Below, one piece after another: positions 20,591-30,718 of a stretch of DNA of 64,000 nucleotides. The stretch is from Saccharomycopsis fibuligera x Saccharomycopsis cf. fibuligera (taxonomy: Eukaryota; Ascomycota; Saccharomycetes; Ascoideales; Saccharomycopsidaceae): assembly GCA_001936135.1 (NCBI GenBank), contig CP012821.1, positions 1,346,248-1,410,247 of the forward strand. Direction: 5' to 3'. The position numbers and the translations under genes were made by a program. Numbering within the stretch: the stretch's first letter is position 1; each line of letters opens with the position of its first letter. The notes below the pieces were generated by a model. It was given only the letters and a program-made list of their open reading frames with translations, did no database searches and had not been told where the DNA came from.

Positions 20591-21595
20591 TCAACTAGAT
20601 TGCGATTGAGCATTTCTAATGGAAAGAAAACAATTCCAAAGAACACCAACAGAGCTACTAAACGGAACTTGAAATTGCTTGGGCATAAACAAAAAATTAA
20701 TAAATTGGACAGCAGGCCATATTGAATAATTAGCCGCTAGAGTACTCAAGTATACTTTTTTGATTTTTTTTTCAAATGCACGTTTATCGCCATGCTCCAA
20801 TATAACAGTAGAATAGTAAAAGAATGCTGCTAAAGAAATTGGAGAATAGCAAAGCTGATCAGCCAATACTCGTTCAAGAACAGTTATAAACTTTGGATCA
20901 TCGACATATAGCCCATTCAAAATGATGTACCATGTTAGTTGGAAAAAAGAGATGATAAATCCCCAAAGCATAAAGCCAAATAAACGATAGTAATCAAATA
21001 TGGGAAAATGTGGAGTCAATGGTTGGTTATTCTCACTTATAATGCTAGCATTGTCCTCCACTTCGTTGTCCTCACCTTCTTGATAATCAACAAAGATCCG
21101 AAATTCATCTTCAGGATCATCTGTGTAGAGATTGTTGCTCGTTGCTGTAGTTGGAGTGGTATTGCTAGCGTTTTGCACAAAGGATGCTGCATCTAATTGT
21201 AGCTGCGAGGGTCTCCGAGTGAATACAGCAGTGATAGCCTGCGCTAATGAATCAGCAAGGCCAAACAATAGCTGGTTAGACATAAGAGTCGTGGTCAATC
21301 TATTTTTAGCATACAAGTTTGAATACTTTGGTACAAATCTAGCCAACCAATATATGAAAAAAAGAATGTTTAATAAATGCATAAATGGAACTCGTAGAAC
21401 AAAGATTTTGGATAAACGAATATTGACTTTTAATAATACTTTGGAAAGAGGAGCCAATAATTTTATAGCGGAATCTATTAAGAATGCCAGCCAGGACTTA
21501 AGAACCACATATATGCCTTTAAGTGTTTGCCTATAATTGTTATATTGAGGGTTGTCCTCTATATCGTTTGCTGTTATAGGTAATCGGATTGGCAT
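20591..21595 (-). CDS. Mpv17/PMP22-family membrane protein
   Basis: 334 residues. Family features are a membrane segment near residue 70-88 (LLNILFFIYWLARFVPKYS) and the region LTTTLMSNQLLFGLADSLAQAI, the usual 'GDxxAQ'-type motif. There is a variable acidic loop (about 145-195) and DYYRLFGFMLWGFIISFFQLTWY. The hallmark C-terminus follows (YSIWPAVQFINFLFMPKQFQ then a VGVLWNCFLS helix). Relatives (Mpv17, PMP22, Sym1) sit in the peroxisomal or inner mitochondrial membrane and affect solute permeability. The long N-terminus and central acidic insert make it larger than Sym1 (about 200 aa), closer to the yeast YOR292C-type members. The exact compartment is not determinable from sequence alone. 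Confidence 0.85.
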   Translation of the reverse strand: MPIRLPITANDIEDNPQYNNYRQTLKGIYVVLKSWLAFLIDSAIKLLAPLSKVLLKVNIRLSKIFVLRVPFMHLLNILFFIYWLARFVPKYSNLYAKNRLTTTLMSNQLLFGLADSLAQAITAVFTRRPSQLQLDAASFVQNASNTTPTTATSNNLYTDDPEDEFRIFVDYQEGEDNEVEDNASIISENNQPLTPHFPIFDYYRLFGFMLWGFIISFFQLTWYIILNGLYVDDPKFITVLERVLADQLCYSPISLAAFFYYSTVILEHGDKRAFEKKIKKVYLSTLAANYSIWPAVQFINFLFMPKQFQVPFSSSVGVLWNCFLSIRNAQSQSS

Positions 21596-21978
21596 TATTG
21601 TGTTTTAAGCTTTTATATTTTAAGATTTTGTGTTTTAAAAAAATAATTTTTTTGACTATTTTTGAAAACTGAAGGCTCTCATTATATTCAGTCACACCCT
21701 GTTGAGCTATCCATATAAAACTTAGGAAATCAGTAGCCCTACTAACCGCAATGGTGGCTAATCAATATCGGCAACCCACGCCATCCGATATCAGATTTTG
21801 ACGTTTTTCCTTTCTGGCCGCATCGGGCATGGAGAAGGGCTCGTAACATTAATAAAGTAGATCTACACATGATTTTGACGCTGATAGAGTATATTTATCA
21901 AGAAACAATATTTATACAAAATTCGCTCGCAATATAATCAAAAAGCAGAATAATTATTATTATGCATGAACAAACAAT
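21596..21978. other. Intergenic region between HRT3 and the Mpv17-family gene
   Basis: 383 bp containing the upstream region of the Mpv17-family gene and the 3' flank of HRT3. A GC-richer patch lies at about 21735-21850. No gene seen. Confidence 0.5.
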
Positions 21979-23106
21979 TTAATCTAGTGCATAGCTTTTT
22001 ACACGTGAAAACGCAAAAGGCTTTTCATGCCGCAACAGAAACTCAGACTCAATATTCTCCTGATTTATACAGAAAGACCGAATCCATTTCAAGTGATTAT
22101 GCTTTCTACGCCCTGCATTGGCAACTTTCAATTCCTGTGTAAATTGGAAATTCGGAATAACCCCCTCACCCTCAATTGTAAGTTTGCCATCTTCTTCTAA
22201 AGACCAAAATCCATTATAAACATCTTGAAGTCCATTCTTTTTCCAATCCTTGGTTAACTTGGGTACCACTTCACGTGGCTCACTAACGGTCAACAACCTA
22301 AGGCAAGTGCCAGACTTGAAAAACCGGAGGTATCTGTAGTAAGTGATCATATGGATAGGATTGGACCACGATATAGAGTCAGCAGCAGAACCTTCTCTGA
22401 GGTATGTACATACACTAATGTATATACCCCCAAATTTTATGAATGGTTTCTTGAAATACATATCCTTCCAGCCGGAAAATTTCGTATGTGCCTGTTTATC
22501 TAACTCAGATCTTATTAAGCTTGGATAAGCAGTGTGATAAACATCAACTGACAAGGCTTCCCATATTGAAGAAGTATCGAACCCCAAATGAGCAAGTCGC
22601 TTGCATGTCAATGAAAAGCTGACCCAGTCAGGTGCTCTTCCTAAAGCCAAATGTTTTAGAATATGGACGAAAACATCATCAGGTAAATATTCAAGCAAGG
22701 GGCAATGAGAATCTATAAGTGCCGCTTCCTCTTCCTCGGTGAGCTCGAGTTGACTAGCATCTTGCAGTTGATCATGATCTTGCTGCGATTCGTTATTTTT
22801 GACACTCAATTTTTTCAAGCCAGCAAGAACTTTTTGCTGTTTTTCTAAGTGCTCCTGTTGGGCTCTCTGCTGCTTTTGGTAATTAGCATGGGCCCTTTCT
22901 CTGTAAACTTTATCAACAGCATCATGGATTTTGAATGCCCTTCGGTAAAATTGGACGGCATCACTCATCTTGCCAATATGCTCTTTTTCGATACCGGCCT
23001 CAAACAACTCTAAAGCTTTTTCGACATCTTGGGCAGCGCTTGCAGTAGAGGGCACTCCAGAGGAAGAGGACGCTGTTTTAGCCATGGACATGGTTGCGTC
23101 AAGCAA
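21979..23106 (-). CDS. HRT3: F-box protein, Hrt3/Pof7/FBXO9 type
   Basis: 375 residues. The N-terminus has a TPR-like helical repeat (ALELFEAGIEKEHIGKMSDA, then VQFYRRAFKIHDAVDK). A Gln-rich coiled segment precedes the F-box at about 138-185 (LPDDVFVHILKHLALGRAPDW, then FSLTCKRLAHLGF). The C-terminal region carries the Hrt3/FBXO9 signature (WKDMYFKKPFIKFGGIYIS, SWSNPIHMITYYRYLRFF, then DVYNGFWSL). It is a substrate-receptor subunit of an SCF ubiquitin ligase, binding Skp1 through the F-box. S. cerevisiae Hrt3 is about 344 aa. The start could be Met1, Met6 or Met8; all give the same domains. Confidence 0.9.
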   Translation of the reverse strand: MLDATMSMAKTASSSSGVPSTASAAQDVEKALELFEAGIEKEHIGKMSDAVQFYRRAFKIHDAVDKVYRERAHANYQKQQRAQQEHLEKQQKVLAGLKKLSVKNNESQQDHDQLQDASQLELTEEEEAALIDSHCPLLEYLPDDVFVHILKHLALGRAPDWVSFSLTCKRLAHLGFDTSSIWEALSVDVYHTAYPSLIRSELDKQAHTKFSGWKDMYFKKPFIKFGGIYISVCTYLREGSAADSISWSNPIHMITYYRYLRFFKSGTCLRLLTVSEPREVVPKLTKDWKKNGLQDVYNGFWSLEEDGKLTIEGEGVIPNFQFTQELKVANAGRRKHNHLKWIRSFCINQENIESEFLLRHEKPFAFSRVKSYALD

Positions 23107-24162
23107 AGGTTGCAGGCACCAAGTTTTAAGTCTGTTTCCTAAGAGTTGGCACTAATTAGTAATGAGCTGCAGTTTGATAATGCTCTGCTCTACTCTGCTG
23201 CTCTGCTCTACTCTGCTGCTCTGCGCTGCCGCCGTTTCCTATGTGCAGTGGTGAAGTGGCCCTTAGATTCTTTGCGCACCGCAGTGAGCAATCAGCCACA
23301 TATATAGACAGGGTATCCCCCAATGTACATACTTTTGGTTCTAATATCAGCCACATTAAGCAACACTTCAAAAAGTATTAACATTGCAGAATGCCCCATT
23401 TTTTAAGGTCACAGGCGGTTTCTCTCACAACTTTGAGGCACAACAGAATCAAAATGCTCACAAAGTGCAACATTACAAACTTGTGGGAGGGTGAATACGT
23501 TTTTATCCCATTCCGCTAGGTAACCTTTCCTCATGGGAATAATGTTATCTTTTGAAAGTCTTTGAAAGTTTTCCTCATGGTATCCAAAAACAGCCTTTAA
23601 AAATTTCCGAAATCATACAAATAATAGCTGCTGGCAATGATAACGGGACTTACGAAAACGAAATCAACCAAGACATACATACAAAAAAAAAAAAAAAAAA
23701 AAAAAAAGCAAAGATAAAAATAGAACTTATGACAGCCCGAGTGTCTTCTAAGAAATTAGTTAATTACCTTTTTTAGCTATACTACCCCATTTTTCAGCTT
23801 CTTAGCACGCTGTTCCTGAACTTAGTTCTTTTGTCTGCATCTGACGCACCACTTAAACCTTCACAGCGCGCATAGGCCCTCTTTTACAACTGTTCCTGTT
23901 TGCGGTGTGTTTTACATCATGGACTGCTGACAATGCCAGAATCAATTAAATAAGGCCTGTTTCTGTTGTTGGTGATCACTTTCTAATCTTCATAGAAAAT
24001 TAGTGGAAAATTGTTCTGTCCATTAAAGTACCTGTCTCTCGTTTCCAGTTCTATTAAATAGCAAACCGCTCGTTATATTTTGTTATTCGTTATTGTTTTT
24101 TGCTTTCATTTTCTAATATTTTCTTTTTTTTTTTAAGAAAAATTTTTAATTTCCTTCAAGAT
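23107..24162. promoter_or_regulatory. Divergent intergenic region between HRT3 and the DUF2841 gene
   Basis: About 1 kb with no gene seen. It contains a short tandem repeat (18-bp unit CTCTACTCTGCTGCTCTG twice, about 23185-23220), an A25 tract, and a T-rich leader just before the ATG at 24163. The length fits a regulated gene on at least one side. Confidence 0.5.
23683..23707. repeat. Poly-A homopolymer (25 nt)
   Basis: Uninterrupted A run in the HRT3/DUF2841 intergenic region. Confidence 0.85.
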
Positions 24163-25749
24163 ATGCAGAATAATCACACCGACCAAATCAAGAAAATCTT
24201 TCATTCTCTATGTCAGCTTCAAAATTATGATTTTCTTTTCTTCTACAAAGCCCCAGATGGCTCACAAGATGTGCTTCATTCCAATTCTTTGGCTGAACTT
24301 GCCGGTTCATTCAAAGAGAAACCATTACAAGAATTGCAAATTGCCCGGGGTGCCGAGCCTAAGCCTTCGACGCTGGAGCTCACTCCTCATCTACAAAAAC
24401 CGTTTTTAAGGTGCATTGACCTATCTAACGAGGAGCACGTTTACGACCACTACTACAAAATTTTTACGGAAATCCAGCAACTCAGCTGTAAGCAAATTGC
24501 TAAGCACTGGATCAAAGAAGTCGAGCCATTTAAACAATCTTCGTATCCATATAAAAAAGGCAATGCTTCAAAACCACAGTGGTGGCCGAGGGATGTGGTG
24601 CACAAAGAGCCTGATCATATAAAAAAAGAAGACAGAATAAAATTGTTAATAACTTTGGTCAGAACACAATTTGAAAAGATCTCTAAGGGTCGCAACAACT
24701 GCATTGAATTTGTTTACAAATCCACTATATCATCTGATAAAGCATCTTTACTTAATGAAGTTTATTATCTTGGACAGAAAGAGCAACTCTACAAGTCTGG
24801 GATGATAGAATACAAACTAGTCGAAGTTAGTGACTTTGATGAATACAAAAGAAAAGTTACTGATAATGTTCTTCAAATTGAACCGAAGCCAATACAGGAA
24901 CAAAAAACTCCTGTGCGACACAACTATAGTGCCACTTCCAGTTCTGGTAATAATGTTGAACGTACACCAACAAATACTCCTTCAAAGATGGGCTCAACAG
25001 AATACCCATCAACTCCATTGAGTATTGATAACACGCTTAGTACCCTAATGCCAAATAAATCCAAGAGGCTTAAGCTTTATGAACCAAAAAATCAGGAACA
25101 CAGTGATATCAATGTCATTTCGGACCAGGATAGCTTCCAACATTTGAATCATGGCGCATTCAATTCACATTACAGCATTTACCCAGCTAATTTAAAAAGT
25201 CCTAGACTCGCACACCCACAGAGACGACTGGGTATTATTGAAGAATGTTTCACTGTTGCTGATAGTTCAAATTCAGCTTCGCTTCCAAGAAGTATGATAT
25301 TCTCTAGCGGATCACCAACTTCAGCCAAACAAAAGAGTAATGCCAATATTGAATTCTGCAATAATAAGGAAGCCAGCGCTCCCTCAACCTCTGTTGATCA
25401 TAGAAAGAATGAACTGTCGATTCCGTTATCATACATTGACAATCATAATGGCCCAAACACCTTTTCCAAAATTGAGGGAGGATCTGGTATGTCTGACTAT
25501 TTTTGGAACTCAAATTTTTGGGGGTGTGACCCACAATTTCAACAATGGGCAGATCCAATGTATGACAACGATTTTTTAGCTACTTTAGAATCATTAGATA
25601 GCTCATCAAATTCTGCTAATTTTGTGAAAACAAATCTTGGATCTTGTGAGAACCGCCCAAACCAAGAGTATTCTCATCTTTTGAAACGCAGTTTACTGAG
25701 TGCGGATTTTGATATCTGTGCAATTTCTAAGAGAAGCAAAAGTAGCTAA
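24163..25749 (+). CDS. YDR124W-like helical bundle (DUF2841) protein
   Basis: From the ATG at 24163 the protein has 528 residues. An in-frame ATG at 24100 only adds a Phe-rich stretch encoded by a T-rich leader, so I prefer 24163. Residues about 87-172 contain the domain found in S. cerevisiae YDR124W and filamentous-fungal DUF2841 proteins: EHVYDHYYKIFTEIQQLSCK, IAKHWIKEVEP, PQWWPRDVVHKEPDHIKKED and RIKLLITLVRTQFE. The rest is Ser/Asn-rich and probably disordered, with a possible basic stretch near KSKRLKLYEPK and a basic C-terminus (ISKRSKSS). YDR124W is linked to pheromone response. Fungal members occur in regulators, so a nuclear role is possible but unproven. Confidence 0.75.
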   Translation: MQNNHTDQIKKIFHSLCQLQNYDFLFFYKAPDGSQDVLHSNSLAELAGSFKEKPLQELQIARGAEPKPSTLELTPHLQKPFLRCIDLSNEEHVYDHYYKIFTEIQQLSCKQIAKHWIKEVEPFKQSSYPYKKGNASKPQWWPRDVVHKEPDHIKKEDRIKLLITLVRTQFEKISKGRNNCIEFVYKSTISSDKASLLNEVYYLGQKEQLYKSGMIEYKLVEVSDFDEYKRKVTDNVLQIEPKPIQEQKTPVRHNYSATSSSGNNVERTPTNTPSKMGSTEYPSTPLSIDNTLSTLMPNKSKRLKLYEPKNQEHSDINVISDQDSFQHLNHGAFNSHYSIYPANLKSPRLAHPQRRLGIIEECFTVADSSNSASLPRSMIFSSGSPTSAKQKSNANIEFCNNKEASAPSTSVDHRKNELSIPLSYIDNHNGPNTFSKIEGGSGMSDYFWNSNFWGCDPQFQQWADPMYDNDFLATLESLDSSSNSANFVKTNLGSCENRPNQEYSHLLKRSLLSADFDICAISKRSKSS

Positions 25750-25794
25750 ACTAAAAGCTTTTTGTACTATATTTTTTTTTGATGTTATCCACAT

Positions 25795-25827
<33 letters not shown>

Positions 25828-26179
25828 TTTTACCTCTAGCGTTCAAAATTTATATTTTTAAACATTCCCTTTTTCAGCATAGACTTGATCATTTTAATTT
25901 TTAATTATAAATTAATTCGTAATTTATTATTTGAACATCATTGTGTCTGTTTTGTAGCAATAATGAGTAGCTCGAATCAGACCACTAATTTGCTAGCGAA
26001 ATGCATATACCAGAGCTGCATCCATTAAATATACACAAAAGCATCTTTTTTTTTTTTCAGCGTTTACTGCACCTAAACAAAACTCGGTCTTTTTTTTTTT
26101 TTTATCGTAATTAGGTTAGAGTATTTCTGAGCAATATCTGAATCAATAGTCACAATCATTAGAAATTATAAGGGCCATA
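25750..26179. promoter_or_regulatory. Intergenic region upstream of the ferric reductase
   Basis: Contains a T30 tract (25796-25825) and further T-rich stretches. No gene. It is the likely promoter of the ferric reductase gene; I did not find a confident iron-responsive site. Confidence 0.45.
25796..25825. repeat. Poly-T homopolymer (30 nt)
   Basis: Uninterrupted T run just 3' of the DUF2841 gene. Confidence 0.85.
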
Positions 26180-28450
26180 ATGTTTATTATTTATGTGCTC
26201 TATTTACTACTGTCAGTTAAGCCCTGTTACAGCTTAGGAATAACTAATGCAAGTTCCATCGGAGCTGCTTGTGTCCATGTTGCAAATAATTTTACTCTAT
26301 ATTCTTTCAATTGCAATAGCCTTGACTTGGATTACAGTTGCCGCTGCAGAGATCCATCATTTTTGGGAACAGTGCTTATTTGTATTGATGATAATTCAGA
26401 TACTGCAGATACCGTCACCAACTCTTACCATTATTTGATGGATGTTTGTCAAGTACAAGGGAAAAAGAAGTATCTTTTTACGGACTTAGTATCTATATTT
26501 AGTAATGCAACAAAATACGCTATAAATTACACTGACATTAAAAGCAACTCGGTTTTAACTCACCCAGTGCTTCCAAACAGGGAGCTTTTTGGAATATCGA
26601 TAGAATCAGTGAAGAGTTTGATAAAGCACAGAACAACTAGCACTGCATTCGGTGCTATTTTACTATCTTTTTGGGGCATAATTATAGTTATTGGCATGAT
26701 AAATAATATGGGGGTTTGGTGTGTTCCATCGGTGAAAATGGGACTCAATGGTAAGGTTTCAAAGTGGCTCAAGAGACATTTGATAAATCCTCAACTTTTT
26801 TCCAGAAATACCAACAAAAAACGCAAGACTGCTCTTGGAAAGCTTGTTTCCGCGGTTGTCAGGACTTTCCCAACTAGACTTGAGTCCATTGTCATTGGCA
26901 TTTATGGAATTTTGGTAATAATATTTTGCTGTGTTGATTATCAATTCCAATATCCAAACACAATTTTCAAGTATCGAACTTGTGGAACACTTGTCTACGT
27001 TGCTGACAGAACGGGTATTATTGCCATAACTCAACTACCACTGCTTTTTTTGTTTGCCGGGAGAAACAATTTTCTTGTTCCGATAACTGGCTGGACGTAT
27101 CGAACGTTTAACATTTACCATAGGTGGATTGCAAGAGTTGTTTGGGTATTATTGCTTCTCCATGCTGTTTGTTATGTTGCATTCAGCAAAAAGAATAATG
27201 ATTACAAGAGCAGGTGGTCACTGGAAAAATGGAGATGGGCAAACACTGCATTAATCTGTAGTGGTATAATGATTTTCTTCTCATTCCGGAGTATAAGAAA
27301 GTTGATGTACGAACTTTTCAAATCGTCACATCAAATAATGTCAATACTATTTGTTATTGGATCTTGGAATCATTGCAAAACTCTTGGGTGGATGGAGTTT
27401 CTCTATGCAACAGTAGTAATATGGGCATTTGATCATGCAGTAAGAGTTGGAAAAATATTTGTTTCCGGTGGAGTTGTGTTTGCTACTTGTGAAGCTATCA
27501 TGGAAGAAGAACCGGCTCAGTACCAAGAATTTGAAAAAGAAGTACAGGTGAAAAATGAAAATGAAGACGAAAAGAAAAAGGAAGGGTCAACTATTGTTGC
27601 TTTGAAAAATAGTACAGAAATAAGTTCTGTGCATTCAATCAGAGTTACCATAAGCCATTCTGGCTGGTGGAGAGATTATCCTGGGTGTTACGTGTTTTTA
27701 TACTTTTTACTACCTAAAATTTTCTGGCAGTCTCATCCATTTACGTTGATAGAATCCTCAACAATTGAAACGGTTGATCAGTTAAACATCATAATTAGAG
27801 TCAAGGATGGTGCTACAAGACAATTAGCCAATTTTTTAAGCAAACAGAAAAACCACATAGCACAAATTCCTATCTTGGTGGAAGGGCCATATGGTACACC
27901 GATCGCCTTCCGCAATTATCAAAATGCTATCTTTGTAGCTGCAGGGGTTGGCATTACCGTTGTATATACTCTAGCAATGGACTTAGCTAGACAGTATAAG
28001 GCAGAAATTTTGCGAGGTGATTACGATATTGACGAGCACTCTATTGATGTTATTTGGGTAACACCAAAGATCAAAACTTTAGAGGTTTGCCTTTCTGAGA
28101 TTGAGTCTATGGCAGCTGCTCCGGAAATTAATTTTCAGGTTTACATTACTAAGGATAGTCTCGAGTCGTTGACAGAAAGCGGGACATTTCCTGAACTATC
28201 AAAACAGAAACAAGAAACAATAATGAAAATTATAAGTAATGAGATACCAGGGGTATCAGTACATATTGGCCAAAGGCCCCAGGCTAAAAAGATGGTATTA
28301 AATCGAGTGGAGCATTTAGTGGGCAACACGGCGATTGTGGGGTGTGGGCCAGACAGTTTGAATCGGGAGGTGCGTGCTGCAGCAGGCAAATGGATGGTAC
28401 AAGAACAGAACAGCAGAGTGGACTACTTTGAAGAAGAGCTCTTGTGGTAA
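26180..28450 (+). CDS. Ferric/cupric reductase transmembrane protein (FRE family)
   Basis: 756 residues. A signal peptide (1-19) is followed by a Cys-rich extracellular N-terminus with several N-glycosylation sequons. About seven TM helices follow. The reductase core shows LPLLFLFAGRNN, the haem-binding helix HRWIARVVWVLLLLHAVCY (His near 314 and 327) and SSHQIMSILFVIGSWNHC. The FAD site is HPFTLIES (about 519), the NADPH sites are GPYGTP (about 570) and AAGVGIT (about 588), and the C-terminus has the GCGPDSLNREVR motif. It transfers electrons from cytosolic NADPH through FAD and haem to reduce extracellular Fe(III)/Cu(II). An acidic/Lys-rich cytosolic insert lies near 450-475. The in-frame CTG at 27041 falls in the conserved PLLFLF helix. 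Confidence 0.93.
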   Translation: MFIIYVLYLLLSVKPCYSLGITNASSIGAACVHVANNFTLYSFNCNSLDLDYSCRCRDPSFLGTVLICIDDNSDTADTVTNSYHYLMDVCQVQGKKKYLFTDLVSIFSNATKYAINYTDIKSNSVLTHPVLPNRELFGISIESVKSLIKHRTTSTAFGAILLSFWGIIIVIGMINNMGVWCVPSVKMGLNGKVSKWLKRHLINPQLFSRNTNKKRKTALGKLVSAVVRTFPTRLESIVIGIYGILVIIFCCVDYQFQYPNTIFKYRTCGTLVYVADRTGIIAITQLPLLFLFAGRNNFLVPITGWTYRTFNIYHRWIARVVWVLLLLHAVCYVAFSKKNNDYKSRWSLEKWRWANTALICSGIMIFFSFRSIRKLMYELFKSSHQIMSILFVIGSWNHCKTLGWMEFLYATVVIWAFDHAVRVGKIFVSGGVVFATCEAIMEEEPAQYQEFEKEVQVKNENEDEKKKEGSTIVALKNSTEISSVHSIRVTISHSGWWRDYPGCYVFLYFLLPKIFWQSHPFTLIESSTIETVDQLNIIIRVKDGATRQLANFLSKQKNHIAQIPILVEGPYGTPIAFRNYQNAIFVAAGVGITVVYTLAMDLARQYKAEILRGDYDIDEHSIDVIWVTPKIKTLEVCLSEIESMAAAPEINFQVYITKDSLESLTESGTFPELSKQKQETIMKIISNEIPGVSVHIGQRPQAKKMVLNRVEHLVGNTAIVGCGPDSLNREVRAAAGKWMVQEQNSRVDYFEEELLW

Positions 28451-28811
28451 AAATAATATATATATAATATTGCTTATTAGTACTTATACATATAGAGGCG
28501 CTCTATCAGGAGAGCATTAACAGGATCTTATGAGTATGCTTCGCGTAGCTCTGTCTGAATAAAGTTTGTGTGCGTAGCGGCTGCGTCTGATGTTGAGCGA
28601 TAATGCAGATTCCTGTATCAGCTGACTGCGGCACAATTTTGATTTTGATAGCGCGACTGGGTTTCCGCAGGCCGCCGGGGAAAGTATTTAAGGCCAGGCG
28701 GTTGCGGCACTTGTTGCCATCGATGGTAAGATCCTGATTGTATATGTGTCGACACAACACAACACAACGCTTATTTACAAACAATACTCATAAACCACAT
28801 CATCAATCACT
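28451..28811. promoter_or_regulatory. Intergenic region between FRE and SDR genes
   Basis: 361 bp with no gene seen; it is the promoter of the short-chain dehydrogenase. A GC-richer patch lies at about 28570-28720. The open frame 28506-28784 on the minus strand has no recognisable character. Confidence 0.45.
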
Positions 28812-29774
28812 ATGTCATTTGGTCTCAAAGCTGCTGAGCGTTTATCCGGAAAAACAATTGTATGTTTTTTGTTTGCTTGGAACCTGGCAGTGAGGAAATT
28901 GTGCGAAATAAGAGTTTTAAAAAAATACTAACCGCCTATATGTCTAGTTGATCACTGGTGCTTCTGCTGGCATTGGTGAAGCCACTGCTCTTGAGTATGC
29001 AGCAACTTCAAATGGCAACATAAAACTTATTTTAACTGCTAGAAGATTGAGCAAATTGCAAGAATTAAAAAAAAAATTGGAATCAGATTACCCAAACATT
29101 AAAGTGTTGCCAACAAAGTTGGATGTGTCTGATTTGGCACAAATTGACCAATTTTTCAAAGACTTGCCTCAAGAGTTCAATGATATTGATATCCTCATAA
29201 ACAATGCGTAAGTTTTTTTTTTATAATTACCTTATTTTCGCGCTGAATCGTTTTACTAACACTCAATTTTAGTGGCCTTGCCAGAGGGGTAGATAAAGTT
29301 GGTGACATCAAACAAGATGACATTAATGCCATGTTCGACACCAACGTCAAAGGTAACATTGCTATTGTCCAACACGTTTTGCCTTTATTCAAAAAGAAGA
29401 ACGCTGGTGACATTGTCCAATTAGGTTCAGTTGCTGGTCGTGAACCATACCCAGGTGGATCTATTTACTGTGCCACTAAACATGCTCTCAGAGCTTTCAC
29501 TTCAGCTTTGAGAAAAGAGTTAATTAACACTAAAATCAGGATTATTGAAATTCAGCCAGGTAATGTTGAAACCGAATTTTCTGATGTCAGATTCTACGGG
29601 GACAAGACCAAGGCTAAGAAAGTTTATGAAGGTACTGAGCCATTGTACGCAGATGATATCGCTGAATTGATTGTGTTCTATACTACCAGAAAGCAAAACA
29701 CTGTAGTTGCCGAATCCTTGGTATTTGCAACTAATCAAGCTTCACCATTCCATCTTTATCGCGGCAGTAACTGA
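28812..29774 (+). CDS. NADP-dependent short-chain dehydrogenase (YMR226C type), three exons
   Basis: Exons 28812-28859, 28948-29207 and 29273-29774 join to 269 residues. Both introns (88 and 65 bp) have GTATGT/GTAAGT donors and TACTAAC branch points. The protein is colinear with S. cerevisiae Ymr226c: [28 protein letters not shown] (NADP-binding TGxxxGIG), [33 protein letters not shown], the catalytic YCATK (Tyr near 167) and the ending [20 protein letters not shown]. This family oxidises or reduces 3-hydroxy acids such as L-serine, L-allo-threonine and 3-hydroxypropionate in the cytosol with NADP(H). Intron 1 ends exactly where the Rossmann Gly-rich loop begins. Confidence 0.95.
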
Positions 29775-30718
29775 GAATGTATTCAATTCGTGGTATGAAT
29801 GATTTGTCTTTATTATGGTCAGAGTGCTTTAATATACGTTTGTTTTCATTTGTACTTATATAACTGTAATGTTTGTAGTTCAAGTTTGAAACTTTTAAAA
29901 AAGCATGATCAAAGTATCCTAGCAACAGATGCTTTACATTTTCTAGGAAGGGCGAAATACAGTTTTAGCAATGCTACAGAGCGGTTATTTCCTTTGGAAT
30001 ACCAGACAATAGCAGCCCTTCAAAATGGTCGCTGATGTAACATTTAATACAACATTTGGCACAGTTCCAGTTCATCAAACGACACTAGCACGAAAACTAC
30101 CTCAATACCCCACAAACAAACTGCTGGGTAGACTGTGACACGTGAAGTTGAAAAATGAATTTGGAGAGTACCAGTATTTAGGGACATTTTAGGAAAAACA
30201 ATTGTCTCAATGAAAGGCACTTTCGTTTTATTAAGCAATTTTGGTGTGCGTGGATCTTCTTGCCCATTAAGTTCCCATGCATACTGCGGTGTGGATCTTC
30301 ACCAATAACCGGTAACTTACCATGTAGCAGTGTTGACAGCCCATGGTTCTGTGTGTAAAGCCTGCGGTGTTAGTAATGTTGCCATAATTGGATAATATGG
30401 GGCTAACTCAAGTGAATTTTTTGCTTCTTTGAGTACCACGGGTATGCTAATTTCCACTTCTGTGAGCATTAAGACATGTATGCACCCATTATTGTCGGAG
30501 TGTTAGTTTATGAGATTCAGCCTTTATTAACAGTGAACTATGCTCATCATATATCTTCAGTTTTCAAATATATATAAAAGCGTAAGCCTAGCTAATTCAG
30601 AATTTTCTCTTTATTTGAACAATAAAATATTCAACAACATCTGCTTTAAAGCTACAAATCATTAATTTCAACTACAAATCTAAATAGCTTTGATCACATC
30701 TGTTTAAGACCTTCCATA
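29775..30718. promoter_or_regulatory. Long intergenic region before the small secreted protein gene
   Basis: About 940 bp. Short open frames here (29799-30035, 30044-30238) look random. A TATA box-like ATATATATAAAAG at 30568-30580 lies about 140 bp upstream of the secreted protein ATG, a plausible strong, regulated promoter. Confidence 0.5.
30568..30580 (+). promoter_or_regulatory. TATA element for the small secreted protein gene
   Basis: ATATATATAAAAG, about 140 bp 5' of the ATG at 30719. It matches the yeast TATAWAAR consensus. Confidence 0.55.
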
